From the NCBI RefSeq assembly GCF_017355915.2, contig NZ_JAFEUV020000013.1, positions 62,001 to 126,000 of the forward strand: 64,000 nucleotides of DNA, read 5' to 3'. Below, piece by piece: positions 35,375 through 44,197 of the stretch. The position numbers were made by a program, and so were the translations under genes. Position 1 is the stretch's first letter. Every line of letters starts with the position of its first letter. This DNA is from Telluribacter roseus (GTDB lineage: Bacteria > Bacteroidota > Bacteroidia > Cytophagales > Spirosomataceae). The notes beneath the pieces are model-generated. The model saw nothing but the letters and a program-made list of their open reading frames with translations, was not told the DNA's origin and did not search any database.

Positions 35375-36433
35375 ATGGAAAAACCTTCCCGCCGCCAATT
35401 TGCCAAGGCCGCCGCTGTTACTACGGCAGCTCTGGCTTTTAAGCCATTTTATATCCTACAGGCCCGCCCCAAGCTGGATGGCGAAGTAATCGGCCACGGG
35501 TCGAACCGCTACCGGTTGCAGCAGGGGTGGGGGAATCTGGATGCTTCTAAGTTCCCCGTCAAGAACTGCCACGAAATGGTGCAGGACAAGCAGGGACGGC
35601 TTATTATGATCGGGGATGAAACTAAAAACAATATCCTCATCTACGACCGGTCGGGCAAGTTGCTCGATAGCTGGGGGCACGACTTCCCCGGCGGGCACGG
35701 CCTTACTCTCTGGAATGCCAACGGTGAGGAGTTTCTGTTCATCACTGATCCGGGCATGGGTAAGGTGTTCAAGACCGACATGAAAGGGAAAGTACTGCTT
35801 ACCATTGAGCATCCGTCCAAGGTAGGAGCCTATAAGGAAGATGCCGCTTTCCGTCCCACCGAAACGGCCATTGGCCCCGATGGTACCATCTACATAGCCG
35901 ATGGCTACGGGTCGCAGTGGGTGCTGCGCTACACCGCCACGGGTGAGTATATAGATAAGTTTGGTGGACCTGGTGACGAAGATCATCAGTTTGCTACGGC
36001 CCACGGCGTAGCCATTGATACCCGTGATAAGGCCAATCCGACGGTACTTGTTACTTCCCGCATCCATAACTCCTTCAAGCGCTTTACGCTGGATGGCAAG
36101 TACCTGTCCAGCATCTTCCTGCCCGGTGCCTATGTATGTCGTCCGGTTGTAAAGGGGGATAATCTGTATGCCGGCGTATGCTGGTCGCGGTTAAAGTACC
36201 TCAACCAGACACCTAACTCTGGCTTTGTGACTATTCTGGATAAGAACAACAAGGTCATTTCTAATCCGGGAGGTACCAAGCCCGAGTACAAGAATGGCCA
36301 GCTCCAGCTGATGGTGCAGGAAAAACCCCTGTTTATGCACTGCCACGATGTATGTATCGATGAGGATGAGAACATCTACATATGCCAGTGGAATGCCAAG
36401 CAAACGTATCCGGTGAAGCTGGTGCGGGTGTAG
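35375..36433 (+). CDS. Tat-exported six-bladed beta-propeller (NHL-like) protein
   Basis: 352 residues. Twin-arginine signal SRRQFAKAAAVTTAALAF at residues 5-22. The body consists of NHL/SMP30-like blades: GRLIMIGDETKNNILIYD, LFITDPGMGKVFKTD, GTIYIADGYGSQWVLRY, YIDKFGGPGDEDHQF and ENIYICQWNAKQTYPVKLV. Probably a periplasmic binding protein or lactonase-like hydrolase; no catalytic set can be fixed. The ATG is the only start compatible with the Tat signal, though a strong hairpin ends two bases before it. Tat export implies folding (maybe with a metal) before transport. Confidence 0.85.
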   Translation: MEKPSRRQFAKAAAVTTAALAFKPFYILQARPKLDGEVIGHGSNRYRLQQGWGNLDASKFPVKNCHEMVQDKQGRLIMIGDETKNNILIYDRSGKLLDSWGHDFPGGHGLTLWNANGEEFLFITDPGMGKVFKTDMKGKVLLTIEHPSKVGAYKEDAAFRPTETAIGPDGTIYIADGYGSQWVLRYTATGEYIDKFGGPGDEDHQFATAHGVAIDTRDKANPTVLVTSRIHNSFKRFTLDGKYLSSIFLPGAYVCRPVVKGDNLYAGVCWSRLKYLNQTPNSGFVTILDKNNKVISNPGGTKPEYKNGQLQLMVQEKPLFMHCHDVCIDEDENIYICQWNAKQTYPVKLVRV

Positions 36434-36525
36434 TCGGGCCGGAGGCCCAGCGAATGAGAGGCCGTCACGCGGTGAATGAGCGATTGTGGGGCTAGAATAG
36501 TGAACCCATAGTACTTAACGTATAG

Positions 36526-36550
36526 GCCCGGAGGTGTTCCGGGCTTTTTT
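36526..36550 (+). terminator. Rho-independent terminator after the propeller gene
   Basis: Stem GCCCGGA, loop GGTGT, stem TCCGGGC, then TTTTTT. A canonical terminator 93 bases after the stop. Confidence 0.9.
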
Positions 36551-36629
36551 GTAAAAAAGAAATTGGGATAGGTCTCCTTGATAAAATGTCGGATTACTGT
36601 AAATTAGCAAAGCACCAACCATTACCATT

Positions 36630-37649
36630 TTGAAAACCCTTAGTCTTAACGAACCCGGACAATTTGAATTCATAGATACTCCTTTTGACACTACCCTGCA
36701 GGAAGGAGAAACCCTGGTAAAAGTACTGCGGGTAGGTATATGCGGCACCGACCTGCACGCCTACCGTGGTAAGCAGCCTTTCTTTGAGTACCCACGGGTA
36801 CTGGGGCACGAGCTGGCCGTGGAGGTAGTCGAAATCAACGGCGATACGTACGGTCTTAAGATAGGTGACCGCTGTGCTGTAGAGCCCTACCTGGACTGCG
36901 GCGAGTGCCAGGCCTGCCGGCGCGGCCTGACCAACTGCTGTGAGAACCTGCGGGTACTGGGTGTACATATGGATGGAGGCATGACTGAGTACCTCAAAGT
37001 ACCTACCGGAAAGCTACACCCCTCCAACCGTCTGAAAGATGATCAGCTGGCTATTATAGAGACGCTGGCGATCGGCGGACACGCCGTGGAGCGGGCGGAT
37101 CTGGGGCCGGAAGATATCGTCATGGTGATCGGCGCCGGGCCCATTGGCTTATCGGTTATTGAATTTGTGAAAATGGCCGGTGCTACGCTGGTGGTAGCCG
37201 ACCGGGAAGAGCATCGCCTCAGATTCTGTGAGGAGAAGATGGGGGTAAAGCATACGCTGCTGGCCGATGAGTGGTTCCACGAGCGGCTTCTTCAGCTCTT
37301 TGACGGACACCTGCCCACGGTGGTCTTTGACGCTACGGGTAATCCGGCCTCGATGATGAAAACCTTTGAATACTGCGCCCATGGTGGCAAGATCGTGTTT
37401 GTAGGGCTGTTTCAGGGGGAGGTTACGTTTCATGACCCGTCGTTCCACCGCAAGGAGCTCACCCTGCTGGCCAGTCGTAACGCTACGCACCACACGTTCC
37501 GTACTATCATCAATCACATCGAAAACGGCCGGATGGGCCCTACGCCCTGGATTACCCACCATTTCTCATTTGATGAGCTGCCCGATCAGTTTCCTACGTT
37601 GTATGACCCGGCCAGCCGAGTGATCAAAGCGGTGGTAAGCCTGCATTAG
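36630..37649 (+). CDS. Zinc-dependent medium-chain alcohol/polyol dehydrogenase
   Basis: 339 residues. TTG 36630 is the only start consistent with the N-terminus; no in-frame ATG precedes the conserved part. Catalytic zinc site: Cys38 (GICGTD) and His60-Glu61 (GHE). Structural zinc: Cys90, Cys93, Cys96 and Cys104 in the canonical spacing. Rossmann motif VIGAGPIGLSVIE. It resembles the L-threonine/sorbitol/L-galactonate dehydrogenase branch, so oxidation of a sugar alcohol or sugar acid is likely. The stop codon directly abuts that of the convergent membrane protein. Confidence 0.88.
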   Translation: MKTLSLNEPGQFEFIDTPFDTTLQEGETLVKVLRVGICGTDLHAYRGKQPFFEYPRVLGHELAVEVVEINGDTYGLKIGDRCAVEPYLDCGECQACRRGLTNCCENLRVLGVHMDGGMTEYLKVPTGKLHPSNRLKDDQLAIIETLAIGGHAVERADLGPEDIVMVIGAGPIGLSVIEFVKMAGATLVVADREEHRLRFCEEKMGVKHTLLADEWFHERLLQLFDGHLPTVVFDATGNPASMMKTFEYCAHGGKIVFVGLFQGEVTFHDPSFHRKELTLLASRNATHHTFRTIINHIENGRMGPTPWITHHFSFDELPDQFPTLYDPASRVIKAVVSLH

Positions 37650-38408
37650 TTACCGGATCAGGCGAAGCGTAAAGGCATTTAATACCATGGTACCTATCAT
37701 AAGCAGGACATACGCCCACCCGATGGGCATGAGAGGTACCAGGTAAAATACCCCCACCAGAAAGGTAGTAAAACCATAACCGGCCAACATCAAGCCATAC
37801 AGGATGCGGGAGGTGGCGTCGCTGCCCTGTTGGGAGTGGGTAAATACGGCCAGCGTAGAGGTCATGATCGGAAAGGGAGTAAGTATGCCGCTCCACTCAG
37901 GCCCCAGTAGCTCAGCAGCCTGCGTGAGGCCCACTACAAATAGTGTAGCCACCAGCATACGCAGGGGAATGTCGTACCGGGGCTGACGGAGGATAGGCGG
38001 GATGTTCTTGGGCTTGGGAAAGAAGTAAAGCGTCAGCGACAGAACTACTACATTCAGAATGGTGGCGACCGCCAGCGTAGGGGTATGGTCCAGTGAAATA
38101 AAGGCGATGACAAAGAAGACGGCGTAGCTGAGCAGCAACGTCGGTAGCCACGACAGGCGGTACGACAGTCCCGCGTAGGTAAACGCAAACAGTATAGTAC
38201 CCGCCGAGCCCATGAGAGCCGAAGGGATAGTAGCCGCTACAAAATCAGCCCCCTGCTCCCAGGCCATAAAGAACGAGATAGGGCCGGCCACCCACGGAAA
38301 GCCGCCGATCCAGCCACCCAGGCCGGCTCCCCAACGCCGCACGGCCAGTGTCACGCCCGCGATCAGAGCCGGTACAAGTACTATTTTGAGGAGTAGTATG
38401 TAGTTCAC
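37650..38408 (-). CDS. Integral membrane protein with internal duplication, unknown
   Basis: 252 residues from GTG 38408. The frame is open to 38480, but a TACCTTTG promoter box lies inside that stretch (38441-38448), so the later GTG is chosen. About eight TM helices. Two similar segments are seen: GGWIGGFPWVAGPISFFMAW then EQGADF in the first half, and SGILTPFPIMTSTLAVFTHS then QQGSDA in the second, arguing for an ancient four-helix duplication. No family recognised. Divergent from the AraC regulator at 38555. Confidence 0.7.
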   Translation of the reverse strand: MNYILLLKIVLVPALIAGVTLAVRRWGAGLGGWIGGFPWVAGPISFFMAWEQGADFVAATIPSALMGSAGTILFAFTYAGLSYRLSWLPTLLLSYAVFFVIAFISLDHTPTLAVATILNVVVLSLTLYFFPKPKNIPPILRQPRYDIPLRMLVATLFVVGLTQAAELLGPEWSGILTPFPIMTSTLAVFTHSQQGSDATSRILYGLMLAGYGFTTFLVGVFYLVPLMPIGWAYVLLMIGTMVLNAFTLRLIR

Positions 38409-38440
38409 TGCTAGTAGTTCAGCATCTGGTAAAACAGCCG

Positions 38441-38448
38441 CAAAGGTA
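38441..38448 (-). promoter_or_regulatory. -7 box of the membrane protein gene
   Basis: The minus strand reads TACCTTTGCGGC, identical to the box in front of the ABC exporter. It lies 33 bases before the GTG at 38408. No TTG at the expected -33 distance. Confidence 0.5.
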
Positions 38449-38491
38449 CGGGCTTTTTTAATCGTGTCGTTTAGCCTCACTCGTTTTAATC

Positions 38492-38499
38492 TATATTTG
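38492..38499 (+). promoter_or_regulatory. -7 box of the AraC regulator gene
   Basis: TATATTTG matches TAnnTTTG exactly. A TTTAG starting 22 bases upstream may serve as -33. The leader would be about 50 bases before ATG 38555. Confidence 0.5.
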
Positions 38500-38554
38500 T
38501 AAAGAGCTGTCTGAGCCGCAGCCCGACGGACTATAATTACGAACTACACAGGCC

Positions 38555-39703
38555 ATGTCTCCCGGACTGAACTACTTCCGTTTTGACTTATATACAGCTA
38601 TTCTGTTGGTGGGAGCGGTGCAGGGCTTTTTTCTGACGCTCCTGTTTCTGCTCAGGAGGCCCCACCGGCAGCCCTACCACCATCTGCTGCTGGCCGGATT
38701 TGTAGGTACACTCGCCTGTATCGTACTGGAGATATTCCTTTGCTATTCGGGATTGATGTTTCAGATGCTGCCGCTGGTGGACTTCTCGGAGCCGCTCAAT
38801 TATGCCGTCGGTCCGCTCACGTACCTGCTTTTCAGGAGCCTGGGAGGAAGGGACTGGACGCCCAGGCAATGGTTGCATCTGCTACCTTTCCTGTTTTACT
38901 TTCTGTATCACCTGCTGTTTATGGTGCAACCGGAGGCGGTAAAGTATAATGCCTATCTGGGCGCCTACTTTCCGGATGCCGCACGCATACCTGCCCGCCT
39001 TCTGGTAGACCCGGACCCGCTTTACCTGTCGGGCTATGACGACTGGCTCACGCTGGTACATATTACCTCCTACATTATCGCATGCTTCTGGCTGATCAGG
39101 CAGCCGTCAGGTACACAGGTAGCCAATGCCTACTTTTATTCCTGGACCCGGGTTCTGCTCTACTTCTACGCCGCCATGCTGCTGCTGTTCCTGTTTGTAA
39201 GTTTTACCTTCCGGGAAGATCTCGGCGATCACTTCCTGGCGGCACTCCTGGTCGTGCAGCTTTTCTTCATCAGCTACAAGTTGTTTACCGGTTCAGCCTT
39301 TTTTCAGCCGGTAGTACAGGTCAAGTACGAAAAGTCGGCACTGAGCGATAGCGCCAAACAGGATCTGCTGCATAAGCTCAAGCTGGCCGAGGAGGAGCGG
39401 TTCTACACTCAGCCTTCGGCCTCGCTACCTGCCCTGGCCCGACAGCTCAGTACCTCGCCGCACTACCTCTCGCAGAGCCTCAACGAGTGCCTGGGCAAGA
39501 GCTTTTTTGAGTACCTGGCCGAGCTGCGTATTCAGGAGGCCAAAGCCATCCTTTCAGACCCGGCACGTCAGCACCTCAAGATCGAGGAAGTAGCCGAGCA
39601 GACGGGCTACCTCTCCAAGTCGGCATTCAGCGCGGCCTTCAAAAAGCAGACGGGACAGACACCGGGGCAGTACCGCAACAAGGCCATTACCGGAGTGCTT
39701 TGA
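38555..39703 (+). CDS. Membrane-anchored AraC-family regulator
   Basis: 382 residues. The N-terminal 240 residues contain seven hydrophobic helices (from YTAILLVGAVQGFFLTLLFLL to LLVVQLFFISYKLF). The C-terminal AraC HTH pair reads SLPALARQLSTSPHYLSQSLNE and KIEEVAEQTGYLSKSAFSAAFKKQTG. This 7TM-AraC layout is common in Bacteroidota and suggests ligand sensing at the membrane coupled to DNA binding. It precedes an acyltransferase by 87 bases on the same strand, a likely target. Confidence 0.88.
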   Translation: MSPGLNYFRFDLYTAILLVGAVQGFFLTLLFLLRRPHRQPYHHLLLAGFVGTLACIVLEIFLCYSGLMFQMLPLVDFSEPLNYAVGPLTYLLFRSLGGRDWTPRQWLHLLPFLFYFLYHLLFMVQPEAVKYNAYLGAYFPDAARIPARLLVDPDPLYLSGYDDWLTLVHITSYIIACFWLIRQPSGTQVANAYFYSWTRVLLYFYAAMLLLFLFVSFTFREDLGDHFLAALLVVQLFFISYKLFTGSAFFQPVVQVKYEKSALSDSAKQDLLHKLKLAEEERFYTQPSASLPALARQLSTSPHYLSQSLNECLGKSFFEYLAELRIQEAKAILSDPARQHLKIEEVAEQTGYLSKSAFSAAFKKQTGQTPGQYRNKAITGVL

Positions 39704-39790
39704 GTACTTCCCTATAAGGTAGCACCTCATCCTTACCGGCAGATTCCGCCTTTACGGGCTTCCATAGCGACTTTTGCTTAAAAATTTGCT

Positions 39791-40948
39791 ATGGAAAATC
39801 AAACCAAAATCAGACGCTACGAATTTGACTGGCTGCGCGTGCTGGCCTTCTCTCTCCTTATTTTTTACCATACCGGTATGTACTTTGTCGGCTGGGACTG
39901 GCACATCAAGAACCCAGAGCTGAGCGAAGCTATAGAGTGGCCCATGCTATACCTGAGCCAGTGGCGTATGTCGCTGATCTTTCTGGTATCGGGGGCGGGC
40001 GTGTACTTTGCACTGGGGTACCGGAGCGGTGGTACCTTTGCCAAAGACCGCATGAAGCGCATTCTGCTACCCCTGGTGGCGGGTATGCTGCTGGTCGTAC
40101 CCCCGCAGGTATACGCCGAGCGGGTAGTGCAAGGGTATGTGGGTAGCTATTTCAGCTTTTACCCTTCTATCTTTGAGCTGGAGCCGTACCCCAGGGGCAA
40201 CTTCAGCTGGCACCACCTATGGTACCTGGCCTATATCTTTACGTATAGCCTGGTGCTGCTACCTCTCCTGCTATTTCTTCGTCGTGCTACCATTCAGGAG
40301 AAAAGCATAAGTACCTGGGCCGTTCTGCTCGGGCCGGCCCTGTGGCTAAGTGCAGGAGGGGTACTGCTGAATGAACGCTTTCCGGCCACCAACGCGCTGG
40401 TGGATGATTGGGCCAATCATTTTCTGTACGTGACGGTATTTGTACTAGGCTTTGTGCTGATGAAGCTCCCGGAGGTGCAGGCCAGGGTTCGCCGGATACG
40501 CTGGTATAGCCTGGCTGCCGCCCTGCTGACTGTCACTATTCTATGCGTGAAGTACTGGATGGCTGATGACGAAGATCTGGCAGGAGCCCAACTGGACCTG
40601 TACTTTATCATCAAGCAGAGCAACCGCTGGTTCTGGCTGATGACCATTCTTGGCTTTGCGATGCAGCACCTCAACATCCGGAGCAAGTACCTGGCTACGG
40701 CCAACGAAATGGTGTACCCATTCTACATCCTGCACCAGATGGTGATCGTCGGGCTGGGCTTCTATGTACGTGATCTTGACTGGAGCATAGGCAGTAAGTT
40801 CGCCTTCATGTCGTTGGGTACTTTCCTTATCTGCTTCGTGCTCATACAGTACATGATCATGCCTGTCAACTGGTTGCGCCCCATCTTTGGCCTGAAGCCA
40901 GTACCCGGGCCATCGCCTTCAAACATTTTGAGTTCAGTTCCGTCTTAA
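39791..40948 (+). CDS. Acyltransferase-3 family membrane protein (MdoC/OpgC-like)
   Basis: 385 residues, about ten TM helices. The N-terminal signature RRYEFDWLRVLAFSLLIFYH with catalytic-type His, followed by FLVSGAGVYFALGYRSGG and RMKRILLPLVAG, is typical of the acyltransferase-3/OpgC family. HHLWYLAYIFTYSLVLLPL is a further family motif. Such proteins move acyl groups such as succinyl or acetyl from the cytoplasm onto envelope glycans. Substrate unknown. Likely regulated by the AraC protein just upstream. Confidence 0.88.
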   Translation: MENQTKIRRYEFDWLRVLAFSLLIFYHTGMYFVGWDWHIKNPELSEAIEWPMLYLSQWRMSLIFLVSGAGVYFALGYRSGGTFAKDRMKRILLPLVAGMLLVVPPQVYAERVVQGYVGSYFSFYPSIFELEPYPRGNFSWHHLWYLAYIFTYSLVLLPLLLFLRRATIQEKSISTWAVLLGPALWLSAGGVLLNERFPATNALVDDWANHFLYVTVFVLGFVLMKLPEVQARVRRIRWYSLAAALLTVTILCVKYWMADDEDLAGAQLDLYFIIKQSNRWFWLMTILGFAMQHLNIRSKYLATANEMVYPFYILHQMVIVGLGFYVRDLDWSIGSKFAFMSLGTFLICFVLIQYMIMPVNWLRPIFGLKPVPGPSPSNILSSVPS

Positions 40949-41062
40949 GAAAGGATTATAACTCAACTGCCACTTCTACTTTAATTCAGGTGAAAGTACC
41001 CATATAGGTACACTATTTTAACGCTATCTGAGTGGAGCGCTGGAAAGTTGTTGTTATAATAT

Positions 41063-41106
41063 TTGCAACGAGGTTGCATAAAATATACTTTTGCAACGTT
41101 GTAGCA
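41063..41106 (+). promoter_or_regulatory. TonB-receptor promoter overlapped by two Zur-type palindromes
   Basis: TTG at 41063-41065, 20 bases, TACTTTTG at 41086-41093. Site A, TGCAACGAGGTTGCA (41064-41078), is a perfect 6-3-6 repeat covering the -33 box. Site B, TGCAACGTTGTAGCA (41092-41106), matches with one change and touches the -7 box. The same arms occur at 44755-44769. This is the placement expected for a metal-responsive repressor. Confidence 0.75.
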
Positions 41107-41110
41107 AAAT

Positions 41111-43474
41111 ATGATGGCGATTACCCACGATAGATATAAAATAGAGAAAAGAATTTGGGCGGTAGCGTGCTACCTGCTACTGGTATTTTTTGTTCCGGCC
41201 GCATATGCTCAGAGGCAAGGGTGTGACTGCTTTGTGAAGGGAGTCGTGCGTGATAAGCATACCGGACAGCCTATTCCGGGAGCTACGATAGCCGTGCTGG
41301 GAGAAAATAAAGGTGTCTCTACGGATATGAACGGTCGCTATCAGATAGAGCGGCTGTGCCCCGGTCAGTACGAGCTGGAGTGCCGGATCATAGGCTACCA
41401 GCCTTATACCGAGACCATTGACCTTATAGCAGGTCATGAGGAAAACTTTGCGCTGGCCGAAGACGAGATCCACCTCAAGGACGTGGAGATTACGGCTCAT
41501 CGTACCGACGCTCCCATCTCACAGCCGATAACTACCCTTACCGGTAGCGAACTGGCCCAGACGCGCGGTCAGTCACTGGCAGAGAGTCTGAAAGGTATTA
41601 CGGGCGTAACTACCCTCCAGACCGGATCAAACATTGCCAAGCCCGTTATTCATGGCCTCCATAGCAACCGCGTGCTGATCATGAACAACGGCGTACGGCA
41701 GGAAGGGCAGCAGTGGGGGTCGGAGCACGCTCCGGAGATAGACCCCTTCATAGCTACCCGCGTAACCGTAGTCAAAGGGGCCGCTGGTGTTCGCTATGGT
41801 TCTGACGCTATCGGGGGAGTGATCCTGGTGGAACCCGAGGAGCTCCCCATTGGGAAGCCCCTCAGCGGAGAGCTCAATACCGTAGGCTACTCCAATGGTC
41901 GCCAGGGCGTAGTATCCGGTACCCTACAGGGAGGCGTCAAGGGAATAGAGGAGCTAGGCTGGCGGGCACAGGGTACCTTTAAGCGGGGCGGTAATATCCA
42001 TACGCCTAACTACTTCCTGTCCAATACCGGCATCCGTGAGCGGAACTTCTCCGTTGCCGCCGGCTATCGTAAGAAAGGGTTTGGCGCCGAAATATTCTAT
42101 AGTCATTTTGCCACCGAGCTGGGGATCTTTTCGGGTGCGCACATCGGAAGCGTTACGGATCTGCTTCAGGTAATCAAAAACAGGGAGCCACTGGTTAAGT
42201 CAGGATTCACCTACACAATTGGGCGGCCCTACCAGGATGTAGCCCATAATCTGGTAAAGGGGGAAGCCCACTACCACTTTGCCGATGGCCACCGTATCCA
42301 GTGGGTGTCGGCCTGGCAGCACAACGATCGCTCCGAATACGACCTGCACCGCCCGCGCAATGACTCGTTGGCGGGGCTCAACCGCCCCGAGCTGACGTTC
42401 CGCCTGACCACCTTCACCAACGACATTGTGTGGGATCATAAGCCCATAGCCAACAAACTGGCCGGTCAGGTAGGGATAAGTACCCTGTACCAGTACAACC
42501 TCATGAACGGTCGCCCGCTGATCCCCAACTTCGACCAGTGGAACGTAGGTGCCTTCCTGATCGAGCGCCTGGTGCAGAACGGTTGGGAGTGGGAGGCCGG
42601 TATCCGCTACGACTACCGCTACCTGACTACCTACCGCCTGGTCAACCGCGTCACACAGAGGGACGAGTTCCGCTTCAGTAGTGCCTCAGGTACTTTGGGC
42701 GTTACCCGCTCTATCAGTGAAAAGCTTTCGACCCGCCTCAATGTAGGTACTGCCTGGCGTGCGCCTAATGTGAGCGAACTATTCAGCGCCGGGGTACACC
42801 ACGGAGCCGCCTCGTACGAAGAGGGTGACCCGACACTCCGGCCCGAGCAGGCTATCAATACCGTGGCGAGCGTCGTGTATGACAATGACAAGTTTAACTG
42901 GGAGATCGGCGCCTACCACAACTACATAGCCCGCTACATCTACCTTAAGCCGCAGCCGGAGCCGATTCTTACGGTACGGGGGGCATTTCCCTACTTTCGC
43001 TACACCCAGACCGACGCCACCTTTACCGGTATAGATGCCTCACTGGGCTGGAAAATGACCGATCGCTGGTCGTGGAAGAGCAAGGCTTCGTACCTGCGTG
43101 TATATGATCAGAAGAATGACCAGTACCTGGTGATGATACCGCCCAACCGCTGGGACAACCAGCTCAGCTTCAACATTGGAGAAGCAGGGAAATGGCAGAA
43201 GCTTTTTGTTTCGGCAGGTAACCTGTGGGTAGGGGAGCAGCGACGCGTACCCGCTAACAGTGATTTTGCCCCGCCGCCACCTGCCTACTCCTTGTGGAAC
43301 TTAACGGCAGGGGGGACTCTTTTTATCACCCAAAAACAACAGGTGGAAGTAGGACTAACGGTACATAACCTGCTGGATACCGCCTACCGTGACTACCTGA
43401 ACCGCTTCCGCTACTATGCCGATGAAATGGGACGTAATATCTCGCTGAGGCTGAAATGGAGGTTTGGAGCCTGA
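41111..43474 (+). CDS. TonB-dependent outer-membrane receptor, probably for zinc
   Basis: 787 residues. Signal peptide (LLLVFFVPAAYAQ), then a carboxypeptidase-regulatory-like domain (VVRDKHTGQPIPGATIAVLG), a plug domain (SLAESLKGITGVTTLQTG; YGSDAIGGVILVEPEE) and a 22-strand barrel ending in MGRNISLRLKWRFGA. The plug HAPEIDPFIATRVTVVKGA is reminiscent of ZnuD-type zinc receptors. Two Zur-type palindromes cover its promoter, and a Fur-family gene and a MerC gene lie downstream, so uptake of zinc (or a zinc complex) is inferred. Energy would come from TonB/ExbBD encoded elsewhere. Confidence 0.87.
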   Translation: MMAITHDRYKIEKRIWAVACYLLLVFFVPAAYAQRQGCDCFVKGVVRDKHTGQPIPGATIAVLGENKGVSTDMNGRYQIERLCPGQYELECRIIGYQPYTETIDLIAGHEENFALAEDEIHLKDVEITAHRTDAPISQPITTLTGSELAQTRGQSLAESLKGITGVTTLQTGSNIAKPVIHGLHSNRVLIMNNGVRQEGQQWGSEHAPEIDPFIATRVTVVKGAAGVRYGSDAIGGVILVEPEELPIGKPLSGELNTVGYSNGRQGVVSGTLQGGVKGIEELGWRAQGTFKRGGNIHTPNYFLSNTGIRERNFSVAAGYRKKGFGAEIFYSHFATELGIFSGAHIGSVTDLLQVIKNREPLVKSGFTYTIGRPYQDVAHNLVKGEAHYHFADGHRIQWVSAWQHNDRSEYDLHRPRNDSLAGLNRPELTFRLTTFTNDIVWDHKPIANKLAGQVGISTLYQYNLMNGRPLIPNFDQWNVGAFLIERLVQNGWEWEAGIRYDYRYLTTYRLVNRVTQRDEFRFSSASGTLGVTRSISEKLSTRLNVGTAWRAPNVSELFSAGVHHGAASYEEGDPTLRPEQAINTVASVVYDNDKFNWEIGAYHNYIARYIYLKPQPEPILTVRGAFPYFRYTQTDATFTGIDASLGWKMTDRWSWKSKASYLRVYDQKNDQYLVMIPPNRWDNQLSFNIGEAGKWQKLFVSAGNLWVGEQRRVPANSDFAPPPPAYSLWNLTAGGTLFITQKQQVEVGLTVHNLLDTAYRDYLNRFRYYADEMGRNISLRLKWRFGA

Positions 43475-43540
43475 ACAAGACTACTTGTTATACATACAAC
43501 ACATCATCCTAAATCAATTTGTAATCTTAATTAACACAAC

Positions 43541-44116
43541 ATGCTTATGAAAGTAGATCGCAGAATGCTAGGCTGGGGATTATTGATGAGTGCAGCCCTG
43601 TTATTGACGGACTGCCGCAGAGCGGATGAGGTGGATCCACAGGACGAGAATGAACTCATTACAACGGTGCGTCTGAACTTCACAGAGCAGGGTACTACTA
43701 CTGCCACTACGTTTGAATTCAGAGATCCCGATGGCGAAGGAGGAAATCCTCCAACCCGTTTTGACCAGATCAAGCTTAAGCCTAATACTTCCTATAACGT
43801 GACGGTGGAGCTACTTGATGAGAGCAAGACTCCGGTGGTTGATTTGACAGATGAGATCGCTGAAAAAGCCGACGAACACCTGATGGTGTATACGGCTACT
43901 CCTGCTACGCTCCTTACGTACACCTACGGCGACAAGGACAGCCGCAACTTCCCCATTGGACTCACCGGAACAGCCCAGACGGGTACTGCCGGTAGGGGTC
44001 AGTTGAAAGTGCAGCTACGTCATCAGCCACCGGTTAATGGTACGGCCGTGAAGAACGGTATGGCTGCTCCCGGTAGCGACGATGTGAATCTGGACTTTGA
44101 ATTGATCGTAGAGTAA
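43541..44116 (+). CDS. Lipoprotein co-encoded with the metal receptor
   Basis: 191 residues. The signal ends in LLLTDC, giving a lipidated Cys at about residue 25. The rest is beta-rich with acidic patches (RRADEVDPQDENELITTV, FEFRDPDGEGGNPP) and His residues near the end. It resembles small lipoproteins found after TonB receptors in Bacteroidota and sometimes labelled periplasmic-binding-fold, but that label is uncertain. It starts 66 bases after the receptor, likely in one transcript, and may hand over or capture the receptor's ligand at the cell surface. Confidence 0.75.
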   Translation: MLMKVDRRMLGWGLLMSAALLLTDCRRADEVDPQDENELITTVRLNFTEQGTTTATTFEFRDPDGEGGNPPTRFDQIKLKPNTSYNVTVELLDESKTPVVDLTDEIAEKADEHLMVYTATPATLLTYTYGDKDSRNFPIGLTGTAQTGTAGRGQLKVQLRHQPPVNGTAVKNGMAAPGSDDVNLDFELIVE

Positions 44117-44126
44117 GCTTATTAGT

Positions 44127-44197
44127 TAGTGAATGAGAGATTGTGTGAATTGGTGAGTTATTTTCTATTCACTCATTCACCACTCACTCATTCACTA
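44127..44197. repeat. CTCATTCACT-family hairpin after the lipoprotein gene
   Basis: TAGTGAATGAG (44127-44137) pairs with CTCATTCACTA (44187-44197), 11 bp. The loop region repeats CACTCATTCACCACTCA. Located between convergent genes; may act as a terminator but lacks a U tract. Confidence 0.55.
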
